DNA of 64,000 nucleotides from Prado023 sp963818445 (GCA_963818445.1 CAWFSG010000018.1:1-64000); one strand, 5' to 3'. Shown: positions 8,293 through 19,151, numbered from the stretch's first letter. Notes: generated from the letters alone by a model not told the origin. Translations and numbers: made by a program.

Positions 8293-8340
8293 CAATTCGG
8301 GTGCCAGTTGCTCCACGTGCAGCAACTGGCACCCGAATTG
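8293..8340. terminator. 20-bp perfect inverted repeat between convergent genes
   Basis: Arms at 8293-8312 and 8321-8340 are exactly complementary (left arm begins CAATTCGGGTGCC) around the 8-base loop CCACGTGC. It lies between the convergent secreted-protein and mmsA genes, so it can end transcription from both sides. No long T run follows, as is common in actinobacteria. Confidence 0.85.
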
Positions 8341-8354
8341 ACCGACCAGCGGGC

Positions 8355-9921
8355 TCAGCCGTGGGTCGGGAAGCCCAGGTTGATGCCGCCGTGGCTCGGG
8401 TCGAGCCAGCGCGAGGTCACGACCTTGCCGCGGGTGAAGAAGTGCACGCCCTCGGTGCCGTGGGCGTGCGTGTCGCCGAACAGCGAGGACTTCCACCCGC
8501 CGAACGAGTAGTACGCCATCGGGACCGGGATCGGCACGTTGATGCCGATCATGCCCACCTCGACCTCGTCCTGGTAGCGCCGCGCTGCCCCGCCGTCGTT
8601 GGTGAAGATCGCGGTCCCGTTGCCGTACGGGTGGTCGTTGACCAGCTTCAGGGCGGCCTCGTAGGAGTCGACTCGCACGACCGAGAGCACCGGCCCGAAG
8701 ATCTCGTCGGTGTAGATGCTCATGTCCGGGGTGACGTTGTCGAACAGCGTCGGCCCGAGCCAGAACCCATCTGCGTCGCCGTCGACGACCGGGTCGCGCC
8801 CGTCCACGACCAGGCGTCGCACCCGCGGCCTCGCCGGCATCGACGTAGGAGGCCACCTTGTCGCGATGCGCCCCGGTGACCAGCGGGCCCATGTCGCAGC
8901 CGCGCCGGCCGTCGCCGGTGCGCAGCGTCGCCATGCGCTCGGCGATCTTGGCCACCAGCGGGTCGGCACAGTCCCCGACGGCCACCAGCGCGGAGATCGC
9001 CATGCAGCGCTCCCCTGCCGAGCCGAAGCCGGCGTTGACCGCTGCGTCGGCGGCCAGGTCGAGGTCGGCGTCGGGCAGGACCACCATGTGGTTCTTGGCC
9101 CCCCCGAGGGCCTGGACGCGCTTGCCGTGCGCCGTGCCGGTCTCGTAGACGTACTTGGCGATCGCCGTGGAGCCGACGAAGGAGATCGCCTTCACGTCGG
9201 GGTGGGTCAGCAGCGCATCGACGGCCACCTTGTTCCCGTGGACGACGTTGAACACACCATCGGGCAGGCCGGCCTCCTTCCACAGCTCGGCGATGAAGTT
9301 GGCCGAGCTCGGGTCCTTCTCGCTGGGCTTGACGATCACGGTGTTGCCCGCGGCGATGGCGATCGGGAAGAACCACATCGGGACCATGGCCGGGAAGTTG
9401 AACGGCGAGATGACGCCGACCACGCCCAGCGGCTTGCGCATCGAGTAGACGTCCACGCTGCTCGAGACGCCCGATGAGTAGCCGCCCTTGAGCAGGTGCG
9501 GGATTCCGCAGGCGAACTCCACGACCTCCAGGCCACGGGTGACCTCGCCCAGGGCGTCGGAGAGCACCTTGCCGTGCTCCTCGGTGATGATCGCGGCGAG
9601 CTCCTCCTTGCGCTCGTTGAGCAGCTCGCGGAAGGCGAACAGGACCTGCATCCGCTTGGTCAGCGAGGTGGTCCCCCACTCGGCGAAGGCAGCCTTCGCG
9701 GCGGCGACGGCCTCGTCCATGATCCGGACCGAGGCGAAGTCGACGGTGCCGCTGACCTTGCCGGTGGCCGGGTCGTAGATGTCGCCGAGACGCTCCGGAT
9801 CGATGAGGTCGACGGCCTTGTCGCGCAGCGCGGTCAGCGCCGCACCGACCCTGTCGGCCGGGACCTCGGACTCGGTGGCGACGTACGGTGCGCCGTTGAT
9901 CCAGTGTGTGACGTGCTTCAT
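8355..9921 (-). pseudogene. mmsA: Methylmalonate-semialdehyde dehydrogenase (CoA-acylating), one frameshift
   Basis: About 520 residues. It oxidises methylmalonate or malonate semialdehyde to propionyl- or acetyl-CoA. SPFNFPAMVPMWFFPIAIA, VKPSEKDPSSA, QALGGAKNHMVVLPDADL and the catalytic GERCMAIS are MmsA signatures, and YSFGGWKSSLFGD with a TRGKVVTSRW tail completes the family. The N-terminal ~370 residues and the C-terminal ~150 are in different frames. The break is one extra base near 8813, where GEAAGAT should continue into LVVDGRDPVVDGDADGF. Both sides are otherwise intact, so this is a sequencing error or a very recent mutation. It lies 68 bp downstream of the DAO flavoenzyme gene, probably in one operon. 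Confidence 0.8.
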
Positions 9922-9989
9922 GGGTGCCTCTCGGTTCGTGGTCTCGGGGTCGGTCGTGCGGTCGGGGTCGGGGTTGTGCCCAGTGTCGG

Positions 9990-11423
9990 TCATGAGTCGA
10001 ACCCGAGTCCCATCCGGTCGAGCGCGCGCAGCCAGAGGTTGCGTCGGCCACCGGAGTTGTCGGCCCGGTCCAGCGACCACCGGGTGAGCGCGACGGCCGG
10101 GCTGCGCATCGGTTCGGGTGGGAACGGGATCGGCTTCGTGCCGACCATCGTCAGCCGGGTCCGCTCGGTCTGACGGCCGGCGAGCAGGTCCAGCATCACC
10201 TGGGCGCCGAAGCGCGTGGCGCCGACGCCCAGGCCGGTGTACCCGACGCTGTAGGCCACGCGACCGCCCATCGCGGTCCCCCAGAAGGCGCTGAAGCGCG
10301 AGCAGGTGTCGATCGCCCCACCCCACGCGTGCGAGAAGCGCAGGCCCTCGAGCTGCGGGAAGGTCTCGAAGAAGTTCTCGGCCAGCACCGCGTTCGTGGC
10401 GTCGTCGCGGTTGAGCGCGGGATTCATCCGGCTGCCGTAGTGGTACATGGCCTCGAAGCCGCCCCAGAGCAGCCGGCCGTCAGCTGTCGGGCGGGTGTAG
10501 TGGAACTGGTTGTTGCTGTCGCCGATGCCGCCGCGGAAGGCCCATCCGATGCTGTCCCACTGGTCGGCGGTCAGCGGCTCGGTCATCAGCGCGTAGTCGT
10601 ACACCGGGATGACGAAGGGCCGGACGCGACGCAGGAGGTTGGGGAACGCGCTGGTGCCGAGGGCTACCTGGCGGGCACGCACCGTGGCGTGCGGCGTGCG
10701 CACCTCGACGCCGGAGGCCGTCGACTCCAACCCGGTCACCGGCGAGTGCTCATGCACCCGCACGCCCAGGGAGCGCACGACGCGTGCCAGCTCCCAGTTC
10801 AGCTTCGCGGGATCGACCAGGGCCACGCCGTCGCGGTTGAGCACACTCCCCCGGTACAACGGCGAGTTGACCATGGCCCGGGTCGCCGGACCGTCGAGGA
10901 ACTCCAGGTGCTCACCGAACGGGGCCACGAGCCCGGGCAGCTCGGCGAGCTCAGCCACCTGGTGCTCCTCGGTGGCGACGTCGAGCTCCCCGGTGCGGGC
11001 GAAGTCGACATCCATGTCATAGCGGGCGATCGTCGCCTCGATCGCGTCGAGGTTGGCCTGGCCCTGGCGGGTCAGCTCCACCATCTCGTCCGGCCACCGC
11101 GACAGCCCGTTGCTGAAGCCGTGGGTGACGGAGGCGGCCATGAACCCGCCGTTGCGACCCGAGGCGCCCTCGGCGATCCGGTCGCCCTCCAGGACGAGGA
11201 CGTCCAGTCCGGGATCGGCCTCCTTGGCCAGCAGGGCGGTCCACATGCCGGTGTAGCCGCCACCCACGATGACCAGGTCGGCGGTGGTGTCAGCAACCAG
11301 GGCAGCGGTGGGGTCCGGCCGCTGCGGACGGTCCAGCCAGAAGGGGGCGTGCGTGACGTCGGCCAACGCGCCTCGCGAGGACGGCCTGATCCGGGTACGT
11401 GAGTACGGCACCAGATATCGCAC
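9990..11423 (-). CDS. FAD-dependent oxidoreductase, DAO family (gamma-glutamylputrescine oxidase-like)
   Basis: Up to 477 residues. DLVIVGGGYTGMWTALLAKE (about residues 48-67) is the FAD-binding Rossmann motif and GASGRNGGFM is the second FAD contact typical of the DAO/PuuB group. YSVGYTGLGVGATRFGAQ near the C-terminus is the closing FAD motif. Such enzymes oxidise secondary amines, for example glutamyl-polyamines or sarcosine-like substrates. There is no ATG. The GTG at 11423 is the most upstream start, but TTG 11366 (LADVTHAPFWLD) follows GAGGCGCG and gives a more usual N-terminus, so the true start may be there. The polyamine context supports amine oxidation; the exact substrate is inferred. 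Confidence 0.75.
   Translation of the reverse strand: MRYLVPYSRTRIRPSSRGALADVTHAPFWLDRPQRPDPTAALVADTTADLVIVGGGYTGMWTALLAKEADPGLDVLVLEGDRIAEGASGRNGGFMAASVTHGFSNGLSRWPDEMVELTRQGQANLDAIEATIARYDMDVDFARTGELDVATEEHQVAELAELPGLVAPFGEHLEFLDGPATRAMVNSPLYRGSVLNRDGVALVDPAKLNWELARVVRSLGVRVHEHSPVTGLESTASGVEVRTPHATVRARQVALGTSAFPNLLRRVRPFVIPVYDYALMTEPLTADQWDSIGWAFRGGIGDSNNQFHYTRPTADGRLLWGGFEAMYHYGSRMNPALNRDDATNAVLAENFFETFPQLEGLRFSHAWGGAIDTCSRFSAFWGTAMGGRVAYSVGYTGLGVGATRFGAQVMLDLLAGRQTERTRLTMVGTKPIPFPPEPMRSPAVALTRWSLDRADNSGGRRNLWLRALDRMGLGFDS
11412..11419. promoter_or_regulatory. CGATATC motif in the DAO / kinase divergent region
   Basis: On the minus strand this reads GCGATATC. The same heptamer CGATATC occurs twice before the aminobutyraldehyde dehydrogenase-pot operon (19153-19159 and 19185-19191). 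If the flavoenzyme starts at 11366 the site would lie in its promoter. A shared regulator is possible, but a 7-bp match is weak evidence. Confidence 0.25.
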
Positions 11424-11654
11424 TCCAGGTCAGCCGCCCCGGGTCCTCCGGACGATACGGCTGCGCGGTCGGTGGTCGAACGCCCACCCGGTGAACCGCA
11501 GCGGCACCAGTGTAGCGGCGGCCCGGCGACGGCGCCGCCCCGTGCGGCGGCGGGTCGCGGCCCGCCCCGGGACACCTCGCCGCGCAGCCCGATCCACTAG
11601 ATTGACGACAGTCCACATCACGCGCCGAGCGCCCGTGCAGACGGGAGGTGCCCC

Positions 11655-13275
11655 ATGTCCGAGCCCACGGTGGGGTCGCCGCTGTCGATGCACGACCCGC
11701 GCCAGGTCGGTCCGTGGACGATCCACTCCCGCTTGGGCGCAGGAGGCATGGGCGTGGTCTTCTACGCATCCTCGCCCACGTACCAGGGTGTGGCGCTCAA
11801 GGTGATCCGACCCGGCCTGCTCGACGCCCCGGCCACCCGCGACCGCTTCCGCCGGGAGGTCGCGATCCTGCGCTCGGTGCGCGACGCGCACATCAGCGAG
11901 TTCCTCGCCGCTGACCTCGAGTCCGAACCGGCGTGGCTGGCGATCGAGTACGTGAGCGGGCCGACGCTGCGTGATGAGATCTCCGACAACGGCCCCCTGT
12001 CCGAGGACGAGTGGTGGAAGCTGGCACGTGGCATGGCCCAGGCCCTGGCAGTCCTCGACAAGCACCGGATCACCCATCGGGACCTCAAGCCGGGCAACGT
12101 CATCCTCGGTGAGCACGGCCCGGAGCTGATCGACTTCGGGATCGCGCATCCCGAGGACGCCACCTCGCTCACGGCCACGGGACTGGTCACCGGCAGCCCC
12201 GCGTGGCTCTCCCCCGAGCAGGCGACCCTGGAGCCCACGGGACCGCCCAGCGACATCTTCGCCCTCGGCTCCCTGCTGGCCTACGCCGCAACCGGGCGCC
12301 CCCCGTTCGGCGAGGGTGCCTCAGTCGCCGTGCTGATGAGCATCGCCACGCGCGAGCCGGACCTGGTCGGCATCGACCCGAACCGTGCCGCCCTGCTGCA
12401 GCGGATGCTGGCCAAGGACCCCGCGCGCCGGCCTACCGCGCGCCAGGTGCTCGACCGGCTGCGGGGCAACACCACCGGCGGAACGACCCTCAGCGACACG
12501 GCGGAGCCGACGATCGCACTCGGCAGCGCTGCAGCCGCTAGCCGCCGTCGCCGCGGGGCAGCCGTCACCTGTCCCGCCTGCCCCTGGCCCTGCGCCCGAC
12601 CCCACCCCAGCGCCGACCCCCACGCCCCCTGGGTCGTTCCTCCCGCCAACCGCGGTCAGCGCCTCGGCGGCCCGCCCGGCGACGACACCCCCCCGGGACC
12701 AGACGCTTGTCGCACCTGCCGCCAGCACCGCCCCTGTCGCCAGCACGGCGCCGGCCCCGCCCCCCGTCCGGCCCCGCACCGCCGGCAACCCCCGGACGGT
12801 CGGACCGCGCACGGCGGCGGCCCAGCGGCGCCGGGCGAACCGCCGCCGGGCGCTCGTGGTCGTCCTCGTCGGACTGGCCCTGCTGGTCGGCGGCTGGTTC
12901 CTCGTGACGGCCCTCGGCGGTGACTCGACCGATGCCGGGGCCGGTAACGGCACCTCCACGGACGCGCCCCCCTCTGCCTCGGACGCGCCCCCGGCCCCGA
13001 GCACGAACCAGCTCACTGACGGCGACTGGCTCCTGGAGACGTATCGCTTCGACAACACCGCCGATGGCCTGGTCGTCTCGGGAACGGTGCGCAACCGCGG
13101 CGATGCCACCGCCTCGGCCGACCTCACCACGTGGGTCTACCTGGGCCAGGAGTCCTTGGGGTCGGTCGCCACCACCGTCACCGATGTCCCCGCCGGGGCC
13201 ACCGTCCTGGTCACGATGAAGGGCGACGCCGTGTGGAAGAAGGGCCAGAAGGTCGTCCTGCTCCAGGCGTCCTGA
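11655..13275 (+). CDS. PASTA-less Ser/Thr protein kinase with transmembrane and external domain, frameshift in the linker
   Basis: The start ATG 11655 has GGGAGGTG before it. The kinase domain is complete: GAGGMG at residues 28-33, Lys49 in ALKVIR, HRDLKPGN near 141-148, DFG near 160 and the PEQA segment. A Pro/Ala/Thr-rich linker follows. In the frame one base ahead the gene continues through the linker to a membrane helix (ALVVVLVGLALLVGGWFLV) and an external beta-rich domain (WLLETYRFDN, GLVVSGTVRNRGDATAS) ending at 13275. The original frame stops at 12923. One extra base near 12530-12560 explains this. The layout is that of actinobacterial membrane kinases (Pkn type), but no PASTA repeats are present. 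Substrate and signal are unknown. Confidence 0.75.
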
Positions 13276-13309
13276 GCGATCCCCTCACGCCCCCACCGGA
13301 TGGCCCAGC

Positions 13310-14188
13310 TCACACCTTCGCGCGCCGCCTGCGGGCGCCGACCACCTGGGCGACCAGCACGATCGCCAGGGCCCCGAAGAACATGATCGAGGCGATCACG
13401 TTGACCTGCGGCGGGATGCCGCGCTGGGCTGCACCCCAGATGTACATCGGGAAGGTGACGGTCGATCCGGAGTTGAAGTTCGTGATGATGAAGTCGTCGA
13501 ACGACAGCGAGAACGCCAGGAGTGCGGCGCCCATGATGCCTGGCGCGACCAGCGGCAGGGTGACGTAGCGGAACGTCGCCCTCTCGTCGGCGTACAGGTC
13601 CATGGACGCCTGCTCCAGGCGCGGGTCGAGGCCCGAGAGCCGCGCCTTGACGGTCACCACCACGAAGCTGATCACGAACATGATGTGGGCGATCAGGATC
13701 GTCCAGAAGCCCAGCGGCATCTGCCAGTTGCCCCAGTACATGTTGAGGAACAGGGCCAGCAGCGACGAGCCGAGGACGACCTCGGCGGTGGCCATGGGCA
13801 GGAAGATGAGCAGGTTCGTCGCGGAGCGGCCGGTGAACCGGTGCCGGACCAGGGCGAACGAGATCATCGTTCCCAGGATGGTCCCGACGATCGTCGCGAA
13901 CAGGGCGATCGACGCGCTCACGCCCACGGACCGGCAGATCGTCGGGTCCTGGCAGATGTTCAGCCAGGCGTCGAGGGAGAACTCGTTCCAGCGGGTGTTC
14001 GTGCGGCCCGTGGGATTGTTGAACGAGAACAGCACCACGACCGCGACCGGGAGGAACATGTAGATCATCGCCAGCGCGGAGTAGATGGCCAGGGTGTGCT
14101 CGCGCAGCCATCTCAGCGTGCGCTGGACGCCGGATTCCTGGGCCGGCGGGGCCTCGAGCAGGGCGGGGTCCAGCTGGTTGGTGGCCAT
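13310..14188 (-). CDS. potC: Polyamine ABC transporter permease, PotC type
   Basis: 292 residues with about six membrane helices. The loop ASMDLYADERATFRYVTLPLVAPGI is the EAA motif through which the permease meets the ATPase. Content and gene order match PotC of spermidine/putrescine importers. It is last in the operon patD-like gene, potD, potA, potB, potC on the minus strand. Its ATG overlaps the potB stop by one base (TGATG). It converges with the kinase gene. Confidence 0.85.
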   Translation of the reverse strand: MATNQLDPALLEAPPAQESGVQRTLRWLREHTLAIYSALAMIYMFLPVAVVVLFSFNNPTGRTNTRWNEFSLDAWLNICQDPTICRSVGVSASIALFATIVGTILGTMISFALVRHRFTGRSATNLLIFLPMATAEVVLGSSLLALFLNMYWGNWQMPLGFWTILIAHIMFVISFVVVTVKARLSGLDPRLEQASMDLYADERATFRYVTLPLVAPGIMGAALLAFSLSFDDFIITNFNSGSTVTFPMYIWGAAQRGIPPQVNVIASIMFFGALAIVLVAQVVGARRRRAKV

Positions 14189-15129
14189 CAGAGCAGCTCC
14201 TCGGTCCCGGCGCGCCGGACGTAGATCGTCACGAGGATCAGGATCGCGGCCATCAGCAGGAAGCTCAGCGCCGATGCGATCGGGTAGTCGCGCACGATGA
14301 TGAACTGGCTGTCGATGACCGAGCCGATCATCCGGTCGTTGGTGGACCCGAGGAGCTTGGCGTTGATGTAGTCGCCGGTCGCCGGGATGAACGTCAGCAG
14401 CGTGCCGGCCACCACGCCCGGGAGGGACAGCGGCCAGATCACCTTGCGGAAGGTGGTGAAGGGCGTCGCGTAGAGGTCCGCGCCGGCCTCAGCCAGGCGC
14501 GGGTCGATCTTGTCCAGGGCTGCATACAGCGGCAGGATCATGAAGGGCAGGAAGTTGTACGTGATGCCCGTGATCACCGCGATCGGAGTGTTGAGGATCC
14601 GGTCGGCGGGCAGCAGGCTCAGGGCGTTCATCGTCTGCACGATGAAGCCCTCGTCGGCCAGGATCGTCTTCCACGCGTAGGTGCGGATCAGGAAGGAGGC
14701 GAAGAACGGGGCGACGACCAGCACCAGCATGAGTGCCTTGTACTTCCCCGACTTGAAGGCGATGTAGTACGCCAGCGGATAGGCGATCGCCAGGGCGAGG
14801 AGGGTCGCCGTGCCGGCGTAGACGAAGGAGCGCAGGAACTGCTCGCCGTAGCGGCTGAGGGCCTCGGAGTAGTTCGCGAAGTCCCAGTTGAAGAAGTACC
14901 CGTCGTCGGGGTTGTCGCTGACCGGTGACTGCAGCGACGTCGAGAAGAGCGAGAAGAGCGGGACCAGGAAGAACACTGTCAGCCAGGCCATGCCCGGCAG
15001 CAGGAGCCAGTAGGGGGTGGCTCGGCTCGACAGCAGGCCCTTGGCCGGGCTGGCAACGACCGGCAGGTCCGCGTTCTGGGTGTCGTTCAGGTAGGTGTCG
15101 ACCGCGCTTCCCGATGCGGGGATCTGCAT
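14188..15129 (-). CDS. potB: Polyamine ABC transporter permease, PotB type
   Basis: 313 residues. A cytoplasmic N-terminus of about 40 residues is followed by six hydrophobic helices. The EAA loop reads AEAGADLYATPFTTFRKVIWPLSLPGV. It is 3 bp downstream of potA. With PotC it should form the membrane channel of the importer. Confidence 0.85.
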   Translation of the reverse strand: MQIPASGSAVDTYLNDTQNADLPVVASPAKGLLSSRATPYWLLLPGMAWLTVFFLVPLFSLFSTSLQSPVSDNPDDGYFFNWDFANYSEALSRYGEQFLRSFVYAGTATLLALAIAYPLAYYIAFKSGKYKALMLVLVVAPFFASFLIRTYAWKTILADEGFIVQTMNALSLLPADRILNTPIAVITGITYNFLPFMILPLYAALDKIDPRLAEAGADLYATPFTTFRKVIWPLSLPGVVAGTLLTFIPATGDYINAKLLGSTNDRMIGSVIDSQFIIVRDYPIASALSFLLMAAILILVTIYVRRAGTEELL

Positions 15130-15132
15130 CGA

Positions 15133-16332
15133 TCAGCCCCCCACAGCGGGCGTCGGGGCAACCCCGGCCTGTGCGTCGGCCGCTGTGTAGTGCCCGACCT
15201 CGAGGAGGTCCTCCTCGATCCCGGCGTTCAGGTTGTCGCCTCCGTCGAACCCGAAGGAGTGACTCGGCTCCCACGACATCTCCACGCCCTCGCCGACCCG
15301 GGGTCGGTCAGCGGAGCTCATGTTCTGCTCGAACGCGATCAGCTCCTGGCCCCAGGGGGTCGCGACCAGGTACTGGGTCGACACCCCGAAGAAGGACGCG
15401 TCGGTGATCACGCCGCGGACCACGTTGCGGCCCTGCGGGACCTCCGCTCCGGCGCGGTGCAGATGCAGCTTCTCGGGACGCACGCCGACGATGACCCGGT
15501 CGGACTGTGAGTTCAGCTTCTCGGCTGGCAGGGTCAGGAGCTGGTCGAACGCACGGACCGTGACGTTGTCCCCGCGCTGCACCACCCGCCCAGGGATCAG
15601 GTTGGACTGGCCGAGGAAGTTCGCCGCGAACGCCGTGTGCGGCGTGTCGTAGATCTCCTGAGGGGCCCCCATCTGCTCGATCCGCCCGGAGTTCATCACC
15701 GCGATGGTGTCGGCCATGGTCATGGCCTCCTCCTGGTCGTGGGTGACGTGCACGAAGGTGATGCCCACCTCGGTCTGGATGCGCTTGAGCTCGATCTGCA
15801 TCTGGCGGCGCAGCTTGAGGTCCAGGGCGCCCAAGGGCTCGTCGAGAAGCAGGACGTCCGGGCGGTTGATCAGTGCGCGGGCCACGGCCACGCGCTGCTG
15901 CTGGCCGCCGGACATCTGGGCCGGCTTGCGCCGGGCCATCGCCCCGAGCTCCACGAGCTCGAGCATCTCGTTGACCTTCGCGTCGACGTTCTTCTCCCCG
16001 CGCCGGCGCAGGCCGAACGCGACGTTCTCGAAGATGTCCATGTGCGGGAACAGGGCATAGGACTGGAACACCGTGTTGACGGGCCGCTTGTACGGCCGGA
16101 GTCCGGTGATGTCCTTCTCGCCCACCCGGATCATCCCGGCGGTCGGGATCTCCAGGCCGGCGACCATCCGCAGGGTCGTGGTCTTGCCGCAGCCCGAGGG
16201 CCCGAGCAGCGCGAAGAACGACCCGGCGGGGATGGTCAGGGACAGGTCGTCGACCGCGTTGTGCTCGCCGTAGGTCTTGGTCAGGCGGACCAGGTGCAGG
16301 TCCTCGACCTGCTTGGCTGCGTCGGTGGCCAT
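15133..16332 (-). CDS. potA: Polyamine ABC transporter ATP-binding protein, PotA type
   Basis: 399 residues. Walker A GPSGCGKTT, the signature MSGGQQQRVAVARAL and Walker B VLLLDEPLGALD with the switch VTHD are all present. A C-terminal TOBE-like regulatory domain (VGVRPEKLHLH) follows. The start 16332 is preceded by AGGAGGAGCACCC; a longer upstream frame has no support. It powers uptake through PotB and PotC. Confidence 0.88.
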   Translation of the reverse strand: MATDAAKQVEDLHLVRLTKTYGEHNAVDDLSLTIPAGSFFALLGPSGCGKTTTLRMVAGLEIPTAGMIRVGEKDITGLRPYKRPVNTVFQSYALFPHMDIFENVAFGLRRRGEKNVDAKVNEMLELVELGAMARRKPAQMSGGQQQRVAVARALINRPDVLLLDEPLGALDLKLRRQMQIELKRIQTEVGITFVHVTHDQEEAMTMADTIAVMNSGRIEQMGAPQEIYDTPHTAFAANFLGQSNLIPGRVVQRGDNVTVRAFDQLLTLPAEKLNSQSDRVIVGVRPEKLHLHRAGAEVPQGRNVVRGVITDASFFGVSTQYLVATPWGQELIAFEQNMSSADRPRVGEGVEMSWEPSHSFGFDGGDNLNAGIEEDLLEVGHYTAADAQAGVAPTPAVGG

Positions 16333-16355
16333 GGGTGCTCCTCCTGGTCGGGCGG

Positions 16356-17561
16356 TCAGTTGCCGATGAGTGTCTGGAAGGCCTGGTCGTACTTGACCTG
16401 CTCGGAGGACGTGAGGGTCTTGAAGACCGTGACCTTCTCCAGGTCCGTGTCCGTCGGGAAGATGAAGGGGTTCTCGACCAGGCTCGGGTCGATCTTCTGC
16501 ATCTCCTCCTGCGCACCCTTGACGGGGCAGATGTACTGGACCCAGGCAGCGAGCTCGGCGGAGACCGCAGGATCGTAGTAGTAGTCCATCAACCGCTCGG
16601 CGTTGTTCCGGTGCCGGGCCATCGCCGGGACGAGCATGTTGTCTGTCCACAGGGTGCCGCCGGACTCCGGGATGACGAACTTGTAGGGGTCGCCGAGCGC
16701 CGCGACGTCACCGGACCAGCCGATCGCGGCGACCACGTCGCCGTTCTCCATCGCGGCGATGTAGTCGTTGCCCGAGACCTGGCGGATCTGGCCGGCATCC
16801 ATCTGCTTCTGCAGCTCGGCGATGGCGGCGTTGAAGTCGTCCTCGGTGAAGTCGGCCGGATCGTTGCCCTGCTCCAGCATCACGACGCCCACCGAGTCGC
16901 GCATCTCGGACAGGATCGTGACGCGGCCCTTGAGCGCCGGGTCCCAGAGCTCGGCGATCGTGCGGATCTCGGTCTTGCCCGTGAGCTTCTTCAGCAGCTC
17001 GCTGTTGAAGCCGAGCCCGGCGTAGCCCGACTGCCAGGGCAGGGACTGGTCACGCTCGGGATCGAAGGCGACGTTGGCCAGCTTGTCGATGAGGTTGCGT
17101 GCGTTCGGCACCCAGGCGCGGTCGAACTTCTGCGCGTACCCCTTGCGGATCCACTGGGCGGCCATCCAGTCGGTGAGCACGACGATGTCCCGGCCGATGT
17201 CCTGGCCGGCCTCGAGCTGGGGGCGGACCTTGGCGTCGAACTCCGCGTTGTCGTTGACGTCCTCGCGGTAGTCGACGTCGATCCCGGTCTGCTCCATGAA
17301 GCGGTCGAGGGTCGGGCGGTTGCCGTCATCGTCGGCGTCGATGTAGCTGACCCACGTCGACCAGTTGAGCTTGGCGTCCGTGGCCGACTGGTCCGGTTGG
17401 GTCTTGGCCGGGACCTCCTCGTACCCGGTGCTGCTCGCCGTCCGCGGTGGGCGGGCGCCGCACGCGGCCGCGACCATGGCGGCCCCTCCGATCCCCGCGG
17501 CCTGCAGCACGCGCCGGCGTGGCATCGGCGTCCCGGCCTTCGGGGTGGTGAGATCCGTCAT
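16356..17561 (-). CDS. potD: Polyamine-binding lipoprotein, PotD type (Tat-exported)
   Basis: 401 residues. The N-terminus has PRRRVLQAAG, a twin-arginine-like signal, followed by VAAACG, a lipobox with the lipid-modified Cys. The mature protein is a type 2 solute-binding fold (LNWSTWVSYID, DIVVLTDWMAAQWI, AIGWSGDVAALGD) of the PotD/PotF family. The start 17561 (MTDLTT) is preferred over 17579 because AGGCAGGAA lies seven bases before it. It lies first among the transport genes, behind the aldehyde dehydrogenase gene. Confidence 0.85.
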   Translation of the reverse strand: MTDLTTPKAGTPMPRRRVLQAAGIGGAAMVAAACGARPPRTASSTGYEEVPAKTQPDQSATDAKLNWSTWVSYIDADDDGNRPTLDRFMEQTGIDVDYREDVNDNAEFDAKVRPQLEAGQDIGRDIVVLTDWMAAQWIRKGYAQKFDRAWVPNARNLIDKLANVAFDPERDQSLPWQSGYAGLGFNSELLKKLTGKTEIRTIAELWDPALKGRVTILSEMRDSVGVVMLEQGNDPADFTEDDFNAAIAELQKQMDAGQIRQVSGNDYIAAMENGDVVAAIGWSGDVAALGDPYKFVIPESGGTLWTDNMLVPAMARHRNNAERLMDYYYDPAVSAELAAWVQYICPVKGAQEEMQKIDPSLVENPFIFPTDTDLEKVTVFKTLTSSEQVKYDQAFQTLIGN

Positions 17562-17589
17562 CGTGTTCCTGCCTCGCATGTCGTAGGGA

Positions 17590-19075
17590 TCAGCGGTCGC
17601 CGAAGATCGTCCGGTGCCAGTCCTTGCGGACCTCGCCGGTGATGTCGGAGGAGACGTGCTTGATGTTGGTGTACTCCTCCAGGGAGTAGATGCTCATGTC
17701 CTTGCCGAAGCCGGAGGCCTTGTAGCCACCGTGCGGCATCTCCGAGACGATCGGGATGTGGTCGTTGATCCACACGCATCCGGCCGAGATCTCGCGGCTG
17801 GCCCGCTGGGCGCGGAACGTGTTGGTGGTCCACGCTGAGGCGGCCAGGCCGAACGGCACGTCGTTGGCCAGGGCGATGCCCTCGTCGTCGGTGTCGAAGG
17901 GCAGCACCACGAGCACGGGGCCGAAGAGCTCCTGCTGGACGATCTCGGAGTCCTGGGCAGCGTCGACCACGAGTGTGGGCGGGTAGTAGGAGCCGCCGGC
18001 GAGCGCGCCCTGCGGGATCACGCCCCCGCGCACGACGGTGGCACCGGCGTTCACAGCGCGCAGCACGTACCCGTGGACCGACTCGCGCTGACGCATCGAC
18101 ACCAGCGGGCCCTGGTCCGTGGACGGGTCGGTCGGGTCGCCGAGGCGGACCGTGTCCATGAGTGCCGCCACCTTCTCGACGAACGCCTCGAGATGCGGGC
18201 GCTGGACGTAGGCGCGGGTCGCGGCCGTGCAGTCCTGGCCGGTGTTGATCAGGGCGCCGGCAACGGCGCCGTTGGCGGCAGCGTCGAGGTCGGCGTCGTC
18301 GAACACCACGAACGGGGCCTTGCCGCCGAGCTCGAGGTGCACTCGCTTGATCGTGCCGGTGGCCAGCTCCATCACCCGCTGCCCGACCGGCGTCGACCCG
18401 GTGAACGACACCATCGACACGTCCGGGTGGCTGATCAGGGCCTCGCCGACGCTGCGACCGGGGCCGGTGAGCACGTTGATCACACCGGCGGGGATGCCCG
18501 CGGCCAGGGCGTCCTCGGCCACCATCAACGAGGTCAGCGGGGTGATCTCAGCCGGCTTGAGGACGATCGTGTTACCGGCTGCGACCGCCGGCAGGATCTT
18601 CCACATCGCCATCTGCAACGGGTAGTTCCACGGGGCGATCGAGCCCACGACGCCGATCGGCTCACGGCGGATCGAGGAGGTGTGCGTCCCGTCGTACTCG
18701 GCCTGCGCCATGCCGTTGAGCACCCGGGCGGCGCCGGCGAAGAACCGGACGTTGTCGATGGAGCCCGGGACATCGAACTCGCGTGGTCAGCTTGATCGGC
18801 TTGCCGGACTGGGCGGACTCGACCTGTGCGTACTCGTCGGCGCGGGCCTCCATCCGGTCGGCGAGTGCCAGCAGGGCCGCCGAGCGCTCCCCCGGCGTGG
18901 CCCGCGCCCATCCGGGGTACGCCCGACGCGCGGCAGCGACGGCGGAGTCAACGTCGACGACCGTGGCCTCGCCCAGCGTGGCGACGACCGAGCCATCTGC
19001 GGGGTTGAGGACCTCGATGCTCGCTCCGCTGCCCGGCTGATGGCGCCCGTCGATGAACTGACCCAGAAGTGCCAC
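17590..19075 (-). pseudogene. Gamma-aminobutyraldehyde dehydrogenase-like ALDH, one frameshift
   Basis: About 495 residues from GTG 19075, which follows GAGGAGG. The N-terminal part (FIDGRHQPGSGASIEVLNPADG) is in one frame and the rest in another. The join is at about 18781, where KLTT should continue EFDVPGSIDNVRFFAGAAR. The catalytic region is complete: PWNYPLQMAMWK, VHLELGGKAP (Glu) and NTGQDCTAATR (Cys). Sequence and position fit oxidation of 4-aminobutyraldehyde (PatD/PuuC role) or another omega-aminoaldehyde from imported polyamines. It leads the potDABC operon. One extra base is enough to explain the break. Confidence 0.8.
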
Positions 19076-19151
19076 GCCGTCCTCCTCAGCCCCCGCATCG
19101 CCCACGCCGCGGTCGTTCCACGGTTTTCGTTCACTGACCCAGATCCTCAAG